64,000 nt of DNA. Source: Apostichopus japonicus. Taxonomy: Eukaryota; Echinodermata; Holothuroidea; Aspidochirotida; Stichopodidae. The position numbers and the translations under genes were made by a program. The notes below the pieces were generated by a model, which saw only the letters and a list, made by a program, of their open reading frames with translations, ran no database searches and was not told the DNA's origin. Of this stretch, positions 26,101-34,800 are shown piece by piece. Every line of letters starts with the position of its first letter. The stretch's first letter is position 1. The DNA lies in assembly GCF_037975245.1 (NCBI RefSeq), contig NC_092572.1, forward strand, positions 26,024,489 through 26,088,488. Direction: 5' to 3'.

Positions 26101-29100
26101 ACAAAGAGAGGATTCAGGGAAGGGGGTAGGGAATAAAGTGGACAAGGACAAAGACAGAAAGGTGTGGAGAAAAAAGGGTTGAGGAGAGCTATAAGAAGAG
26201 GAGTGATTGGGGGGGGGGAAAGGGGGAAGGAGGGGGGGGACAGAAGAGAAGTTAGTCATGTCCTTTCATCCTGTCATTTTATCAAGTACTGAATACCACA
26301 TGGTTTTGTCCACAAAAGACTACTATATACAGTTTTGCAGATCTCTGTTTGACAAATTGAAAATATTTTGCTTCAAGCATTCTGTTATAATTCTATACTG
26401 AATAAATTGATCACTGTTTCTTAAACAACAGACCGAGGATCAATTTAAGATCGACGACTCTTTTCTGAAAATCAGTGACAATGAAACTGTTATTTATAAC
26501 GATCCGTGCGGTTTTCTATAATGAGGAGTGTTGTGTGACCTATGTTAAAGGGATAGTAAGGGCATCTCACTCATGCTGAATATAGTATCTGTACGAGACA
26601 ATTTTTGTTAATAAATTTGATATGAGATATCACAAAACAAGACACCTTTCTCTGGGGACAGGTGTGGAAATGTTAGGTTTAGAACGTTTCAATGTGTTGA
26701 AATGCGATACGAGGCTCGCTTATGTCACAGAGTGGCTCGCTGTTGCCACTGATCAAGCAGAAACTGTTTGAATTCCAAACAACAATGGCAAATTATGCAC
26801 TGGGTGACAATTCACTTGATTTTTTATGGTTGAAAGAAATGTTTTCAAGCATTATTTTGTTAAAAGAAGTCGCAAAATGCCAGAAGAGGGTCCACTCGGT
26901 TTTTACCCAAACAATAGATCTACACTCACAGGAAGACTATGACATCATCTAATGGGGCTTTCCAACCATACCCAATGGGGGTATTGTCATATCGGTCCTA
27001 TTTAGTTTCACAAACAGATCGGTGACTTTAGATCATGACAATGTTGTTAGCTGACCGCCCATTTCATTTCATAGTTTAATCAAGGAGAGATCTTTTCAAA
27101 TGTATAATCAACATTTCAAAGGTATTCTAACTATTTTAATCACCTTAACTTGATTATTCTAAAATGCTTGCTTTTTTTTTTCATTTTGCTCGGCCATACT
27201 GCACGACCGAGTGGGACCTTGAACCGACCAACATTATGAAAGCTGAAAATGTTGAAGAGCTGCATATATACTACATCTGTATTACCAGAGAACAGGCTTA
27301 TTACCGCCAAATGGATGTATATATATATTCCTTTACCTCACGGACAGCTTCAAACATTTTCTCTTCGTGGGAATCCATTTCTGTGAATGTTCTTATCTGG
27401 GCTAAGTTGACACTTTCTCGGTAACCAAGGGCGACAATTTCGTCAAATGCAAAAATCAGCTCAAAAGCATGGTCTAATATTTCTTGTTCTTCCATGGCTC
27501 GACAGTATTCTGGAATCTGTAAAAGAAAAGAGTAAAGAGAAATCATGAATAATATATCATAATGATAAAACTATATTGATAAAGCAGTATGCACTACCAT
27601 ATCCATTGATACGATGTTCACAGGCGCTAAAATCACTACTACAGCTAGATGAGGACAAGAAAAACATATTAATAAATATGTAGCATTCGTAAGAACTCAA
27701 GCTTTCTGTATAAAGCTGGAATCAGTGATTTTACATAAAACAGTAGAAAAATAGTCATAATGTGACGGCCATATCCATCAAATCCCACGTTCTCACATCC
27801 ACAGTACATATGTGCCCAACAGGAGTGAGCGAGTATATACTGTATTTCAGTGCAAGCTACAATGTCCTCACAATAATAGTAACAATTAACACTTTTTACG
27901 ACGCTTAAATGACCGCAAATCTGAAAGAAACCCCACAAGGGTCTTATGGACTACAACTTACACGTCGGGTGGCTTCCAATTCGACATCTGCACTAAATTT
28001 GGAAACTTGTCAATTTAGGGAGCTGTTTCAGGTGGGGAAAACCGTAGATTGGCTCTTGGATGAAAAACCCACCTTACTATGTACCGGCCGGGTATCCAAC
28101 CCAGGACCTCCCAATTGCTAAGCATCATTGCTTCAAAATGCCACCGCCTTTATCCACTGGGCCACAGCATCGGCCACTGTGCTAACATACAGTACGACAT
28201 GTTTACTAAATGACCACAGAATGGACGATATCCCTCCTAATTGTTGTAAGGCCTCGCGTTCCGATCCTCACTTTATCTTGAACACTGAAACTGTTCCAAT
28301 CGCCTTTGCCAGGCTGTGCGCAGGAGGTGAGCAGTTTGTTCACATTGTTTCCCCCTCCCTGCCCTCTCCCCCAATCCACATCCTGGGAATTTGTTTTGCA
28401 GAGCAATTTTGGAGGCTATGAACTTTGTCTCTAATAAAAATGCTATGTATATGGTTACTGCACTGTGTAAAAAAAACTGCACTACCTACATGTTTCTTTG
28501 CACTTTTAAGTGGTTCCATCGTTTTCTGACAATTAGACAATAAAGTGGCGGCCTTTAAGTCAAAATTGCAGTCCAGCTCAATCTTTGTCCAATTTTGTTG
28601 GAATTGTTCCGGTTAAAATATAATCTTATCAAATGGTTATACTGTACTGTTCAAAAGAGACACTTCAAGTCAGTTTAACATGAGATTGTAAAAGCGGTGC
28701 GCGAGAGATAAACCGACAGGCCAAAAGCTCAAATTAAAAGAACGGTCATTCCATTGAACAAAATTGTCAATGAAGATAAATGTACAACTGCCTGTTTATT
28801 TGTAATTTGTGGCAAATTTAAAACCTCTTGTGTCACTATAAACTTAACTTCTCTTTCATTTAGAGAGAAAAACCATCCAATAAAATATGGAAAGAATAGA
28901 GAAAGAGCAATGCAAAGAAAGTATCAAAATACTTACCGCTCTGGAAAATAACCTTAACGTCTCTAAATCTTCTAAAATGTTGCTAGCTTTTGTCGTGATT
29001 AGAAGCATGTATAACTTCTCCAAAGGTTGGTATACATATCGAACACTCTCTGTTTCAACAAACGTGTGCTGTTTGCCAGTGTTCATTAGCTTGGGAAATG

Positions 29101-29756
29101 CTGCCAAGAGGCCCTCGATTCTGGCTCTGGTCATCTCCACAAACTGACGAGCTACTAGGCCCTTGCCACTTTTAGTGCAAATGGCCGCTGCTAAAAGCAC
29201 CTTAGGAGAGAAAGACAATACAAAAAATCGTCACATTTCTGATGATATCAAATAGTTTCATCAACTTTGTGGGCTCCTTTTGTTACACTTTGTAAGAAGC
29301 CATGCTACTTTTACTTGCAGATGTTCTTTGGAATTGGTTGAGACTAAATACAGTAGGCCTAGGCCTAGGTCTAGCCTAGGCTAGCTGCATAAAACGATTC
29401 TGCGACATGTTTTACGTTGTTGATTCACTTTGGTGGAAAAAAGTTTAAACTTCATACTGCACAGAAACATTATTTTCCAATGTGCAATTATATAGTACTA
29501 AGTATCTGCGTAACCTTAGTTTACTGGAAGTACTGGTGATGTATACTTGTACTATACCCCAAGTACATCGACTTGAACAGCATCCTAACACACAATTTAC
29601 TCCCACTAGTATATGCCAAATAGCCTAATGTTATGTTACGTTACACGTTGGAACCAGACTAGAGTTACTGTCGTTTTCAAGTTATCACGGTTTACCGGAT
29701 TCGGCTCGTTGATAAACTCAATTCTTAAGTATTGGGAAATGACGACAAATTACCAT
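14039..29756 (-). CDS. ARCN1: Coatomer subunit delta (delta-COP, archain 1), complete gene
   Basis: Delta-COP is a subunit of the COPI coat that buds vesicles for Golgi-to-ER and intra-Golgi transport. It pairs with beta-COP in the adaptor-like F-subcomplex. Ten exons on the minus strand join in phase: 29756-29754, 29200-28937, 27516-27337, 24893-24685, 24054-23896, 21454-21289, 18617-18470, 17036-16925, 16239-16035, 14128-14039. All introns are GT-AG. The spliced frame is 1,536 nt, or 511 residues plus TGA, equal in length to human delta-COP. Residues 2-149 form the longin-like N-domain ([33 protein letters not shown]). A charged, glycine-rich linker spans about 150-270, and the mu-homology domain about 271-511 ([30 protein letters not shown], final EKYEIV). 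The single-codon first exon is the least certain part. No AATAAA lies close to the stop; the first seen on this strand is at 12368-12373, beyond the satellite. Confidence 0.95.
14600..15110. repeat. Minisatellite, CAGATTTACCCATCC-type, in ARCN1 intron 9
   Basis: Irregular tandem units of about 18-20 bases contain TACAGATTTACCCATCCC, becoming more degenerate towards 15100 (CTATAGATTCACCTATCCC). It has no splice or coding signal. Confidence 0.85.
15230..15970. repeat. 12-bp minisatellite (TATGTAGTTACC)n in ARCN1 intron 9
   Basis: About 60 copies of a 12-base unit, GTAGTTACCTAT and variants, lie in tandem. Since 12 is a multiple of three, the plus strand reads as long open frames of VVTY repeats; these are not proteins. 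Confidence 0.95.
16035..16239 (-). CDS. ARCN1: ARCN1 exon 9 (mu-homology domain)
   Basis: 205 bases: [20 protein letters not shown], then [40 protein letters not shown] and TYCNIQ. This is the most conserved block of delta-COP. The acceptor is TTTGTCACCAG and the donor GTATGT. It ends in phase 0. Confidence 0.97.
16925..17036 (-). CDS. ARCN1: ARCN1 exon 8 (mu-homology domain)
   Basis: 112 bases encode (I)[19 protein letters not shown], then [17 protein letters not shown]. The acceptor is CTCCTGCGCAG and the donor GTAAGTAAC. It joins exon 7 as PLS-INCWPSE and exon 9 as IPVP-SGVGAP. Confidence 0.95.
17274..17730. mobile_element. Non-autonomous DNA transposon (457 bp) in ARCN1 intron 7
   Basis: The element begins CAGGGATGTGCC and ends GGCACATCCCTG, which are exact inverted repeats of 12 bases. 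ATGAC flanks both ends (17269-17273 and 17731-17735). The CAGGGA start suggests hAT, although a 5-bp rather than 8-bp duplication is seen. It contains inverted GGGGATATCCCC-type sequence near 17345-17365 and no transposase. Confidence 0.75.
18049..18066. repeat. Short (AT)n tract
   Basis: Alternating AT run in ARCN1 intron 7; no other feature. Confidence 0.9.
18470..18617 (-). CDS. ARCN1: ARCN1 exon 7 (mu-homology domain)
   Basis: 148 bases, found by translating the minus strand between acceptor TTGTGTAG and donor GTAAGTACA. Residues: [20 protein letters not shown], then [20 protein letters not shown] and ESLMPLS. It ends in phase 1, so the next codon ATA (Ile) is split across the intron. 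Confidence 0.95.
19230..20990. repeat. 83-bp satellite array in ARCN1 intron 6
   Basis: About 20 tandem copies of an 83-base unit contain ACTACAAAAGCAAAGTCAAA, TTTATCACTATCTACACCAC and ACCAACAACACAGAATCTC. A larger period of about 541 bases is visible: the rare variant GCGAAGTCAAATACTAGTTT occurs at 20001 and again at 20542, with matching neighbours including a shortened unit near 20310 and 20860. This shows recent block duplication. Confidence 0.95.
21289..21454 (-). CDS. ARCN1: ARCN1 exon 6 (start of mu-homology domain)
   Basis: 166 bases: [32 protein letters not shown], then [19 protein letters not shown]. The DGGLxxxExHG and DDKGxQLQ motifs mark the beginning of the delta-COP mu-homology domain. 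The acceptor is CTCTCCCTTTGCAG after a CT-rich tract, and the donor GTAATT. Confidence 0.95.
22275..22512 (+). mobile_element. tRNA-derived SINE, family A, copy 2 (ARCN1 intron 5)
   Basis: This is the best-preserved copy of the family. Box A is GCTAGCTCAGTGGTTAA and box B GGTCCCGAGTTCGAGTCAC. The body is the same as at 6562-6800, ending in GTTCCTGCTTGTAGGAGGA. It lies antisense to ARCN1. Confidence 0.9.
22513..23895. other. ARCN1 intron 5, remainder
   Basis: No exon was recognised. Several short open frames exist (for example 23030-23224 and 23182-23388 on the plus strand), but none has a recognisable domain or convincing splice sites. Poly-A runs at 23450 and 23590 suggest old retro-element insertions. 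Confidence 0.4.
23896..24054 (-). CDS. ARCN1: ARCN1 exon 5 (linker)
   Basis: 159 bases: [20 protein letters not shown] then [20 protein letters not shown] and [12 protein letters not shown]. The LGxKxKDVxxFxDKLxSEG pattern matches delta-COP between its two folded domains. The acceptor is TCTTTCGTTAG and the donor GTAAGT. Confidence 0.93.
24112..24180 (-). mobile_element. Possible tRNA-like SINE head fragment
   Basis: On the minus strand CTAGGTAGCTCAGTGGGTAG resembles a box A region, followed after about 40 bases by a degenerate box B (GGCTTGAATGCC). It is isolated in ARCN1 intron 4 and no second copy was found in the window. Confidence 0.4.
24685..24893 (-). CDS. ARCN1: ARCN1 exon 4 (charged and glycine-rich linker)
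   Basis: 209 bases. The segment starts [20 protein letters not shown], a likely helical charged stretch, then [19 protein letters not shown], ending KQVTKPTK. The acceptor is TTTTACAG and the donor GTGAGC. It ends in phase 2, completed by the first base of exon 5. The poly-glycine run is longer than in the human protein as I know it. Confidence 0.92.
24931..25266. mobile_element. MITE-like fold-back element in ARCN1 intron 3
   Basis: Ends are imperfect inverted repeats of about 26 bases (left GCCAGTGTGGCAGTAATGAG, right complement GCTGGTGTGGCAGGGAATAG, both followed by TGTCCG-type sequence). The interior repeats GTGTCCGT/GGACAC motifs in both orientations (25085-25250). No clear target duplication was seen. 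Confidence 0.6.
25310..25795 (+). mobile_element. LINE 3' end fragment (CR1/L2-like)
   Basis: A short coding remnant reads [20 protein letters not shown] then [13 protein letters not shown] and a stop near 25433, which is the typical end of CR1/L2 reverse transcriptase. About 350 bases of T-rich 3' UTR follow, ending with AAAGCATTTTGAAGCC, GCGCTATATACC and a TTATTATTAAT tail. It is severely 5'-truncated and antisense to ARCN1 in intron 3. Confidence 0.8.
25797..25935 (-). mobile_element. Dispersed repeat fragment, possibly Penelope-like
   Basis: Minus-strand sequence encodes [20 protein letters not shown] and [12 protein letters not shown], and includes the self-complementary GATCCTGCTAGGATC. 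Such a hairpin next to GGAACGTC resembles the pseudo-LTR region of Penelope-like elements. This assignment is from memory of the motif and is tentative. Confidence 0.35.
26030..26245 (+). repeat. Purine-rich tract (polypyrimidine on ARCN1 sense strand)
   Basis: Over 200 bases are almost purely A and G on the plus strand, ending in runs of G (26212-26242). On the minus strand this gives a false open frame of Pro/Ser/Leu. It might form triplex or non-B DNA. Confidence 0.8.
27337..27516 (-). CDS. ARCN1: ARCN1 exon 3 (longin-like domain, second part)
   Basis: 180 bases encode residues 90-149: [13 protein letters not shown], then [34 protein letters not shown] and AVRE. The acceptor is CTTTTCTTTTACAG and the donor GTAAAG. 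Phase 0-0. It joins exon 2 as SRA-IPEYC. Confidence 0.95.
27898..28175 (-). mobile_element. tRNA-derived SINE, family B, copy 1 (ARCN1 intron 2)
   Basis: On the minus strand a tRNA-like head (TGGCCCAGTGGATAAAGGCG as box A, GGTCCTGGGTTGGATACCC as box B) is followed by a tail with GGAAGCCACCCGACGTGTAA and CATTTAAGCGTCGTAAAA. The same head and tail occur at 49337-49500. Confidence 0.8.
28937..29200 (-). CDS. ARCN1: ARCN1 exon 2 (longin-like domain, first part)
   Basis: 264 bases encode residues 2-89. The acceptor is TTTCTCTCCTAAG and the donor GTAAGTATT. It carries the most conserved N-terminal segment of delta-COP, including [34 protein letters not shown] and LETLRLFSR. Phase is 0 at both ends. 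Confidence 0.95.
29352..29392. repeat. AGGCCTAGGC palindromic cluster
   Basis: A tight run of AGGCCTAGGCCTAGGTCTAG-type sequence in ARCN1 intron 1. Similar CCTAGG/AGGCCT clusters recur inside the P-like elements (32640-32690, 39560-39600), suggesting a common dispersed motif. Confidence 0.5.
29754..29756 (-). CDS. ARCN1: ARCN1 exon 1 (start codon only), proposed
   Basis: Exon 2 opens with [12 protein letters not shown] directly after its acceptor, so the initiating Met must lie in an upstream exon. Reading upstream on the minus strand, AACG-ATG is followed immediately by GTAATT at 29753-29748. This supplies an ATG with a GT donor in the right phase, so the protein begins MVLLAAA like its orthologues. 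The 5' UTR would extend above 29756. An alternative donor elsewhere upstream cannot be excluded. Confidence 0.6.
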
Positions 29757-30249
29757 CGTTAAAACGCTTCTTGTGGCAAGAAAAACACGATAATAAGCTC
29801 CAGCAGTATTTCACTCCCGTTACCTTACGAGTGCTTGCACAGTGTTCGTGTAGCCTATATTAGGACCTAGTCCTTATTTCATATGCAACATTTTCATTGA
29901 CGAGTTGTACACGATAAACAGGCCACGTATTTATAACAGGCAGGAAAATAGATGGCGCTATTCTTGAAAATATTTTTAAGGATTGTTTGATCAGCAGGAT
30001 TTCTTGTGATAGACTACATACAAGGTCTGTTAAAATAGTAGTGAATATACTTAACTTTTATAAATATTTTAATGCATTCCCGCCGTGCAGTTCCTGCACG
30101 CTTACCGGAAAGGAGCAACATGTTCGTGGTAAGAGTGAAGCAAATGTTAGCCTGTATTTTGTATTGGGTTATAACTGACCAAGCTAATGCAATATAATGT
30201 TCACGTGTTACTGGAAGACCACCCACCCCTCCCCCCTAGTGAAATAAGA
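29757..30249. other. ARCN1: Upstream region of ARCN1
   Basis: This stretch should contain the 5' UTR and promoter of ARCN1 on the minus strand. No TATA box or other firm core element could be assigned, and no divergent gene was seen. Confidence 0.35.
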
Positions 30250-30257
30250 CATGCGGT

Positions 30258-31517
30258 CAGGGACGTCGCTAGAGGGGGTGTGGGGTGTCTCACCCCCCCT
30301 CCCCAATCTTGGTAAAAATGACGATAGTTGGAAAATTTGAGTGCGACAGTCGGAATTTCTCACTGTCGGAATTTCCCCCTATCTCCAGCTTCAATTCGGA
30401 ATATCCGACTGTCGCACTCTAATTTTTCTGACTGTCGCACTTTTATTTTCATATGTGCTTGTAATTTGTGAGTGACATAAAATTTTCGATCAAAATTGAC
30501 CTTTAATCAGTCATATTTACCACGTTTTCCTCGTCACATTGAGAAATTGTATCTCGCGATCCCTACACTCTACCATACAAAAATTCGTATGATTTTGAAT
30601 ACTCTAAAAAATAATACAACGTTCGCCAGCTTCAATTCGGATAATTTATGTTTTAATTTTGCTATTGGGTGGGTAAACCCTGTTCGCTTGCTTCAAGTAA
30701 GTTCAGGATATACCAGGGACTTAGCCAGGGGGAGCAGGGGATCGACTGCTCCCCCTTTCAGTGTCGAAAAATATGTTTAAAAACTGTTGTTATTACACTG
30801 CTTACACACGGCGATAACGATATTTGTTTTTAGGCCACTGCACATCTGGCTGTCTTACAAAATATGAAAGTTTGTATTGTCCATCAGTTAAGTTCGTCAA
30901 ATGTATTAAAGTCCAGACATTGGACAATAAACAAGAATCATCCTTCTGGAAAAATTGTAAAAGAGCACTATGTTTGTCTTTCTGATATATTATGTAAAAG
31001 AACATGTAAAAGAATTCAAACAGGAAACAAAATCTGCTGAAAATATGATATCATATGATAATGATGAAACTGGCAACAAATTGCACCGCAGATCGCATCT
31101 AAGGACCTTCAATTGTTCAAAAGTATCTCAAAGGGGATGGGGACACCCATCACATCCCCTTAGACCCCTCCCCATATCAATCGCAAAAGGTGTTCCCTCT
31201 TTCAAATTCCTGGCTCCGTCGTTGGGATATACATTGTCTCTATGTTATACAATTAAAACACTCAATACTAATCTATGGAAGCTTAAAAGTACCATCAACA
31301 TAAGAAAAAATTTGCCCCATAAGGTACAAATGTATCGAAAAAAGTTCGGAACATAAGTGCAGTCGCGAATGGTGGGGTGTCACTGACCGTATCGTTGACG
31401 ATTAATGCGGGGGGGGGGGGGGGTTACAAGGCAGCATTCGGAATTTTCTGGCTCTAAAACCCATCCAGTTGGAATTTCAGCCACTACACCCCCATCCTGG
31501 CCTTAGTTGGGTCCCTG
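30258..31517. mobile_element. Non-autonomous hAT-like element (1,260 bp) with 8-bp TSD
   Basis: The element starts CAGGGACGTCGCTAGAGG and ends with the complement of CAGGGACCCAACTAAGGCC. Terminal CAGGGAC is exact and the rest imperfect. The 8-mer CATGCGGT lies directly on both sides (30250-30257 and 31518-31525), a perfect 8-bp target duplication. A second CAGGGACTTAGCCAGGGGG near 30715 suggests nested or internal repetition. C/G runs lie inside both ends. No transposase was recognised. Confidence 0.85.
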
Positions 31518-31869
31518 CATGCGGTTACAACTAGATGTATAGCTATCGCGCCAATTTCCCAAAGTTTCTGTTCATTTGTTGCCACAATATTCTAATGACT
31601 GCCAGGGGCGGGATTTGAGTTGCGAAAGTGGGGGGGGGGGGGGGGCAAACCTGCCAGCAAGACTATCTAAGCGGAGCTGCAAGAAATCTTTTGGCTTTGA
31701 GATGACCGGAAACGGCATTTCCCGAGTGCTCTAAGTTGCATGTACCCATCCTTGAAATATGGATCTCATGTCTGTAATTGTATCTAGATAGTTAATTATC
31801 GTTTACAAATTTGCAGAGGATTGATAGTAGAACATATGGTCAGATGGTGATGTACAACTTTTGTTATAC

Positions 31870-31877
31870 GTTACTAT
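31870..31877. repeat. Target-site duplication copy 1 (GTTACTAT)
   Basis: This 8-mer directly precedes the left terminal repeat of the first P-like element. It is repeated at the junction (36102-36109) and after the second element (40351-40358). Confidence 0.95.
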
Positions 31878-34800
31878 CAGAGCCGTATATAGAGAGAGTT
31901 TGGCCAACCATGTAACCGATTTGGATTGGTCGAGAGGGAAAACGCCCACACAGGGTGGTAAAATAGGTCCACTTGAAAACTTTTTAGCAGGCGACACGCA
32001 TACTCACAGTGTATAGACTATCGTTTGTGTACACGAAAAAAGTACGAAATTATGAAAGAAATGGTGCTGGGGATGCTGCAATCGGTCAGAACATGGATAT
32101 TGTTGTTTGATTTTCCGACTGACCATAAAAGAAGAGGAATTTTTTGGAAGTAGAAAGAACAAGATGGAGATCTAATGAAAAAAAGTCTGTGTAGCCTAGG
32201 CCCATACTACTAGCCATAGGCCCTAGTGTAATACGAGTAATGTACAAGCAATGCGAGAATTTTACGTTCAGACTGGTTTCTGTAATTACATGCATGGCTA
32301 TTCTCTCTCGTTTTACGATCCACAAATTCGATTTCATTATGCCAGCTCATCTAATCATAGGCATGGCAGTTTCAGTCGCACATATAGTTATCCTAATTCC
32401 TAGTTATTGTATGCCTAGGCTATGCCTAGCCTAAAAAAGTATCACTTTTAGTTTAATGTAAAAGGGTGGGCTAGCCTCTAGGCATCACGTAAAGCCCTAA
32501 TCCTTAGTTAAGCCCGAAGCATAAGTTAAGCCTGGGCTTAGTTAGACCTGGACCATTCTTGCTATTACTACAACTGTTATAGCACATTACATAATATGGC
32601 ACAGTATAAGGCCCAATTAAACTAGGTCTATGGAAAACAAAGTAGCCTAGGCCTAAACTAGTTAGGCTAGGTCTATACTCATTGGCAACTTGTGGGTTGT
32701 GTACACATACAGGCCTAATTATATAGACCCTTTTAGTGCCAAAATGGTTAAATGATTTTGGTTTGTGTTAATTGTCAGCATTGGCCTAGCCTTTTTAGGC
32801 TAACATGAATTCAGCCTAATTTTTTCTTCTTCAAAAGTATAGCCTAGGCCTTGGTTTAATTTGGATGCAGTCAACTATCATTTATCAAAGTTGCATCAGT
32901 ACCTCCTTATTCCCTTAATTGACACCCACATTGACGATTGAAGTTAAAAAAAATCTTTTTAAATTATCTTTAGACAGTAAATTTTAACTCCCTGAATTTC
33001 AGGACTTTTTTTACAAATCAAAGGTGACATGTGCTCTGAAGAAAAACTCCTAACATAAAAAGCCACAGTTAGCAGACTGTGATAAAGACAAACCTGGTGA
33101 GTGACTACTAGACTGAAATCCAGTTTCTGCAACCACAGCAATAAAGTCTTTGTTTTAATCAATGCACTTGTGTGTTTGAAACTTTCAAATGGACACTCAA
33201 TGGCAGTTGGTTAAGATATAAGGTTTTACCTTCATCATGGAGAGTTGAAGGGAATCTGCCTCATCATCTGAATAATGGACTCAAGGATAGCAACAAATCA
33301 TGATTGGATAATGATTTTGAGCAAGTAAATATCTGGCAATTTGAAAGTTTGTATTATTTTTTTACATATTATTTAAGCTGTTTAGCTCACACACAAGCAA
33401 ATGATCAAGTGACAACAACCGATGCAGTATATTTAAAGGTATTGAAGACTTGCCCTAAACCGCATGCCGCGCTCTGAAAAAGTTTACTTTCCGTTGCTTG
33501 CAAGTGAAGTTTTTTTTGTGTCGCTACAAAATGCAGACAGTAATGAAACCTGATACCTTGTTATCTTTTATCTAGACCTGAGATGTCCACGCTGCTATGT
33601 GCACTGTGTTGTGGGTATTGACTGTGATGTTTGTATTGACTGTACACTAATGTTTTTTACAGATGGTAGCAAGCTGTGTGTGTATTTTATGGGATCAATG
33701 GTGGTGTCTAACACTTCTGTTACACCGCATTCGAAACTAGGTCAGATAACCGGCATGAGACGTTTCTTTGTGCGGGAGTCTCCACACCCTTTAAGGAGAA
33801 GTATTTATATCCCATTAATAGAGAAAGAATTATGTTTCAATTGGTAGCATGCAACTTAAAATTTTGCAAACATTAGATACAATCAAACAATAACAAGGTT
33901 CATTTACAAGGTAATCTACTGCCCTTTATTTCACATTAGTCTGTCACATCAGAAGGTCACAGCTTTCAATAATTATACAAACAAATTCCCTTGATGGGTG
34001 CTTCGTTAGATTCCTGCAATTTTCAAGTTTATCAATGTAATAAGTTCTGAATGTGGCAATGTGGAGAAGCTTTGGGATAATCTGTGGATAAGACTGCCAG
34101 ACTATCAACAAGATTCCACATCCATGCAACTCCAACTGCTTCCTTCACCTCCTTGCAGATGTACCACATGTCCAAAAAAAAGTCAGCATTGGGTAATGTA
34201 ATTAAAATCTGGCTTCCTCCTGAGCTGGCAAATACACATGAATTGTCAAGTACAGAGGTCAGTGTGAAACCACTGAAAGATCTTCTCAGCTTTCAAGAAA
34301 ACAATGACTTGAAGCCAAATTGACAGAGGCCACACTGATACCATTCCACTCTCATAAGATGAAGGTATCACACACACTTCATTTTGCTTCTGCGATGCAG
34401 TGCCTGGTAGACTGTGAGGGTCACCCAATGGATGTTTTAACAACTGCCTGGTTTATAGAGCTCTGCAACAGATAATTCATCCTAATGTCTAGTCGTCATC
34501 CTGTCATGGCCTTGAGCAAGTTGAACCCACTTCAACACAAAGCAGCTATTGAATTCTTGTCTAGGTACTGTCAAATCCACATCACCATCATTGCTGGTTC
34601 CAGCTACGCTGACCATGATAAAAGAGTACAATGAGGGTTTTTTAATTCACCCAACAGAGCTTGCATTCCAGTACCTTTGGGCAGCTGAAAAGATATTCAG
34701 AAATTGTTATATATGAGTGTGTTTGTATGCATGCATATGTGTGATTTTCTTGCTTTACAGAACAGCTCCATTTTGATAAGCTATGTAACGTGGAAACCTG

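Noticed and set aside
25774-26259. 161-codon Pro/Ser/Leu-rich open frame on the minus strand
   Set aside because: It arises from the purine tract and a repeat fragment inside ARCN1 intron 3. There is no domain, and flanking exons splice without it.
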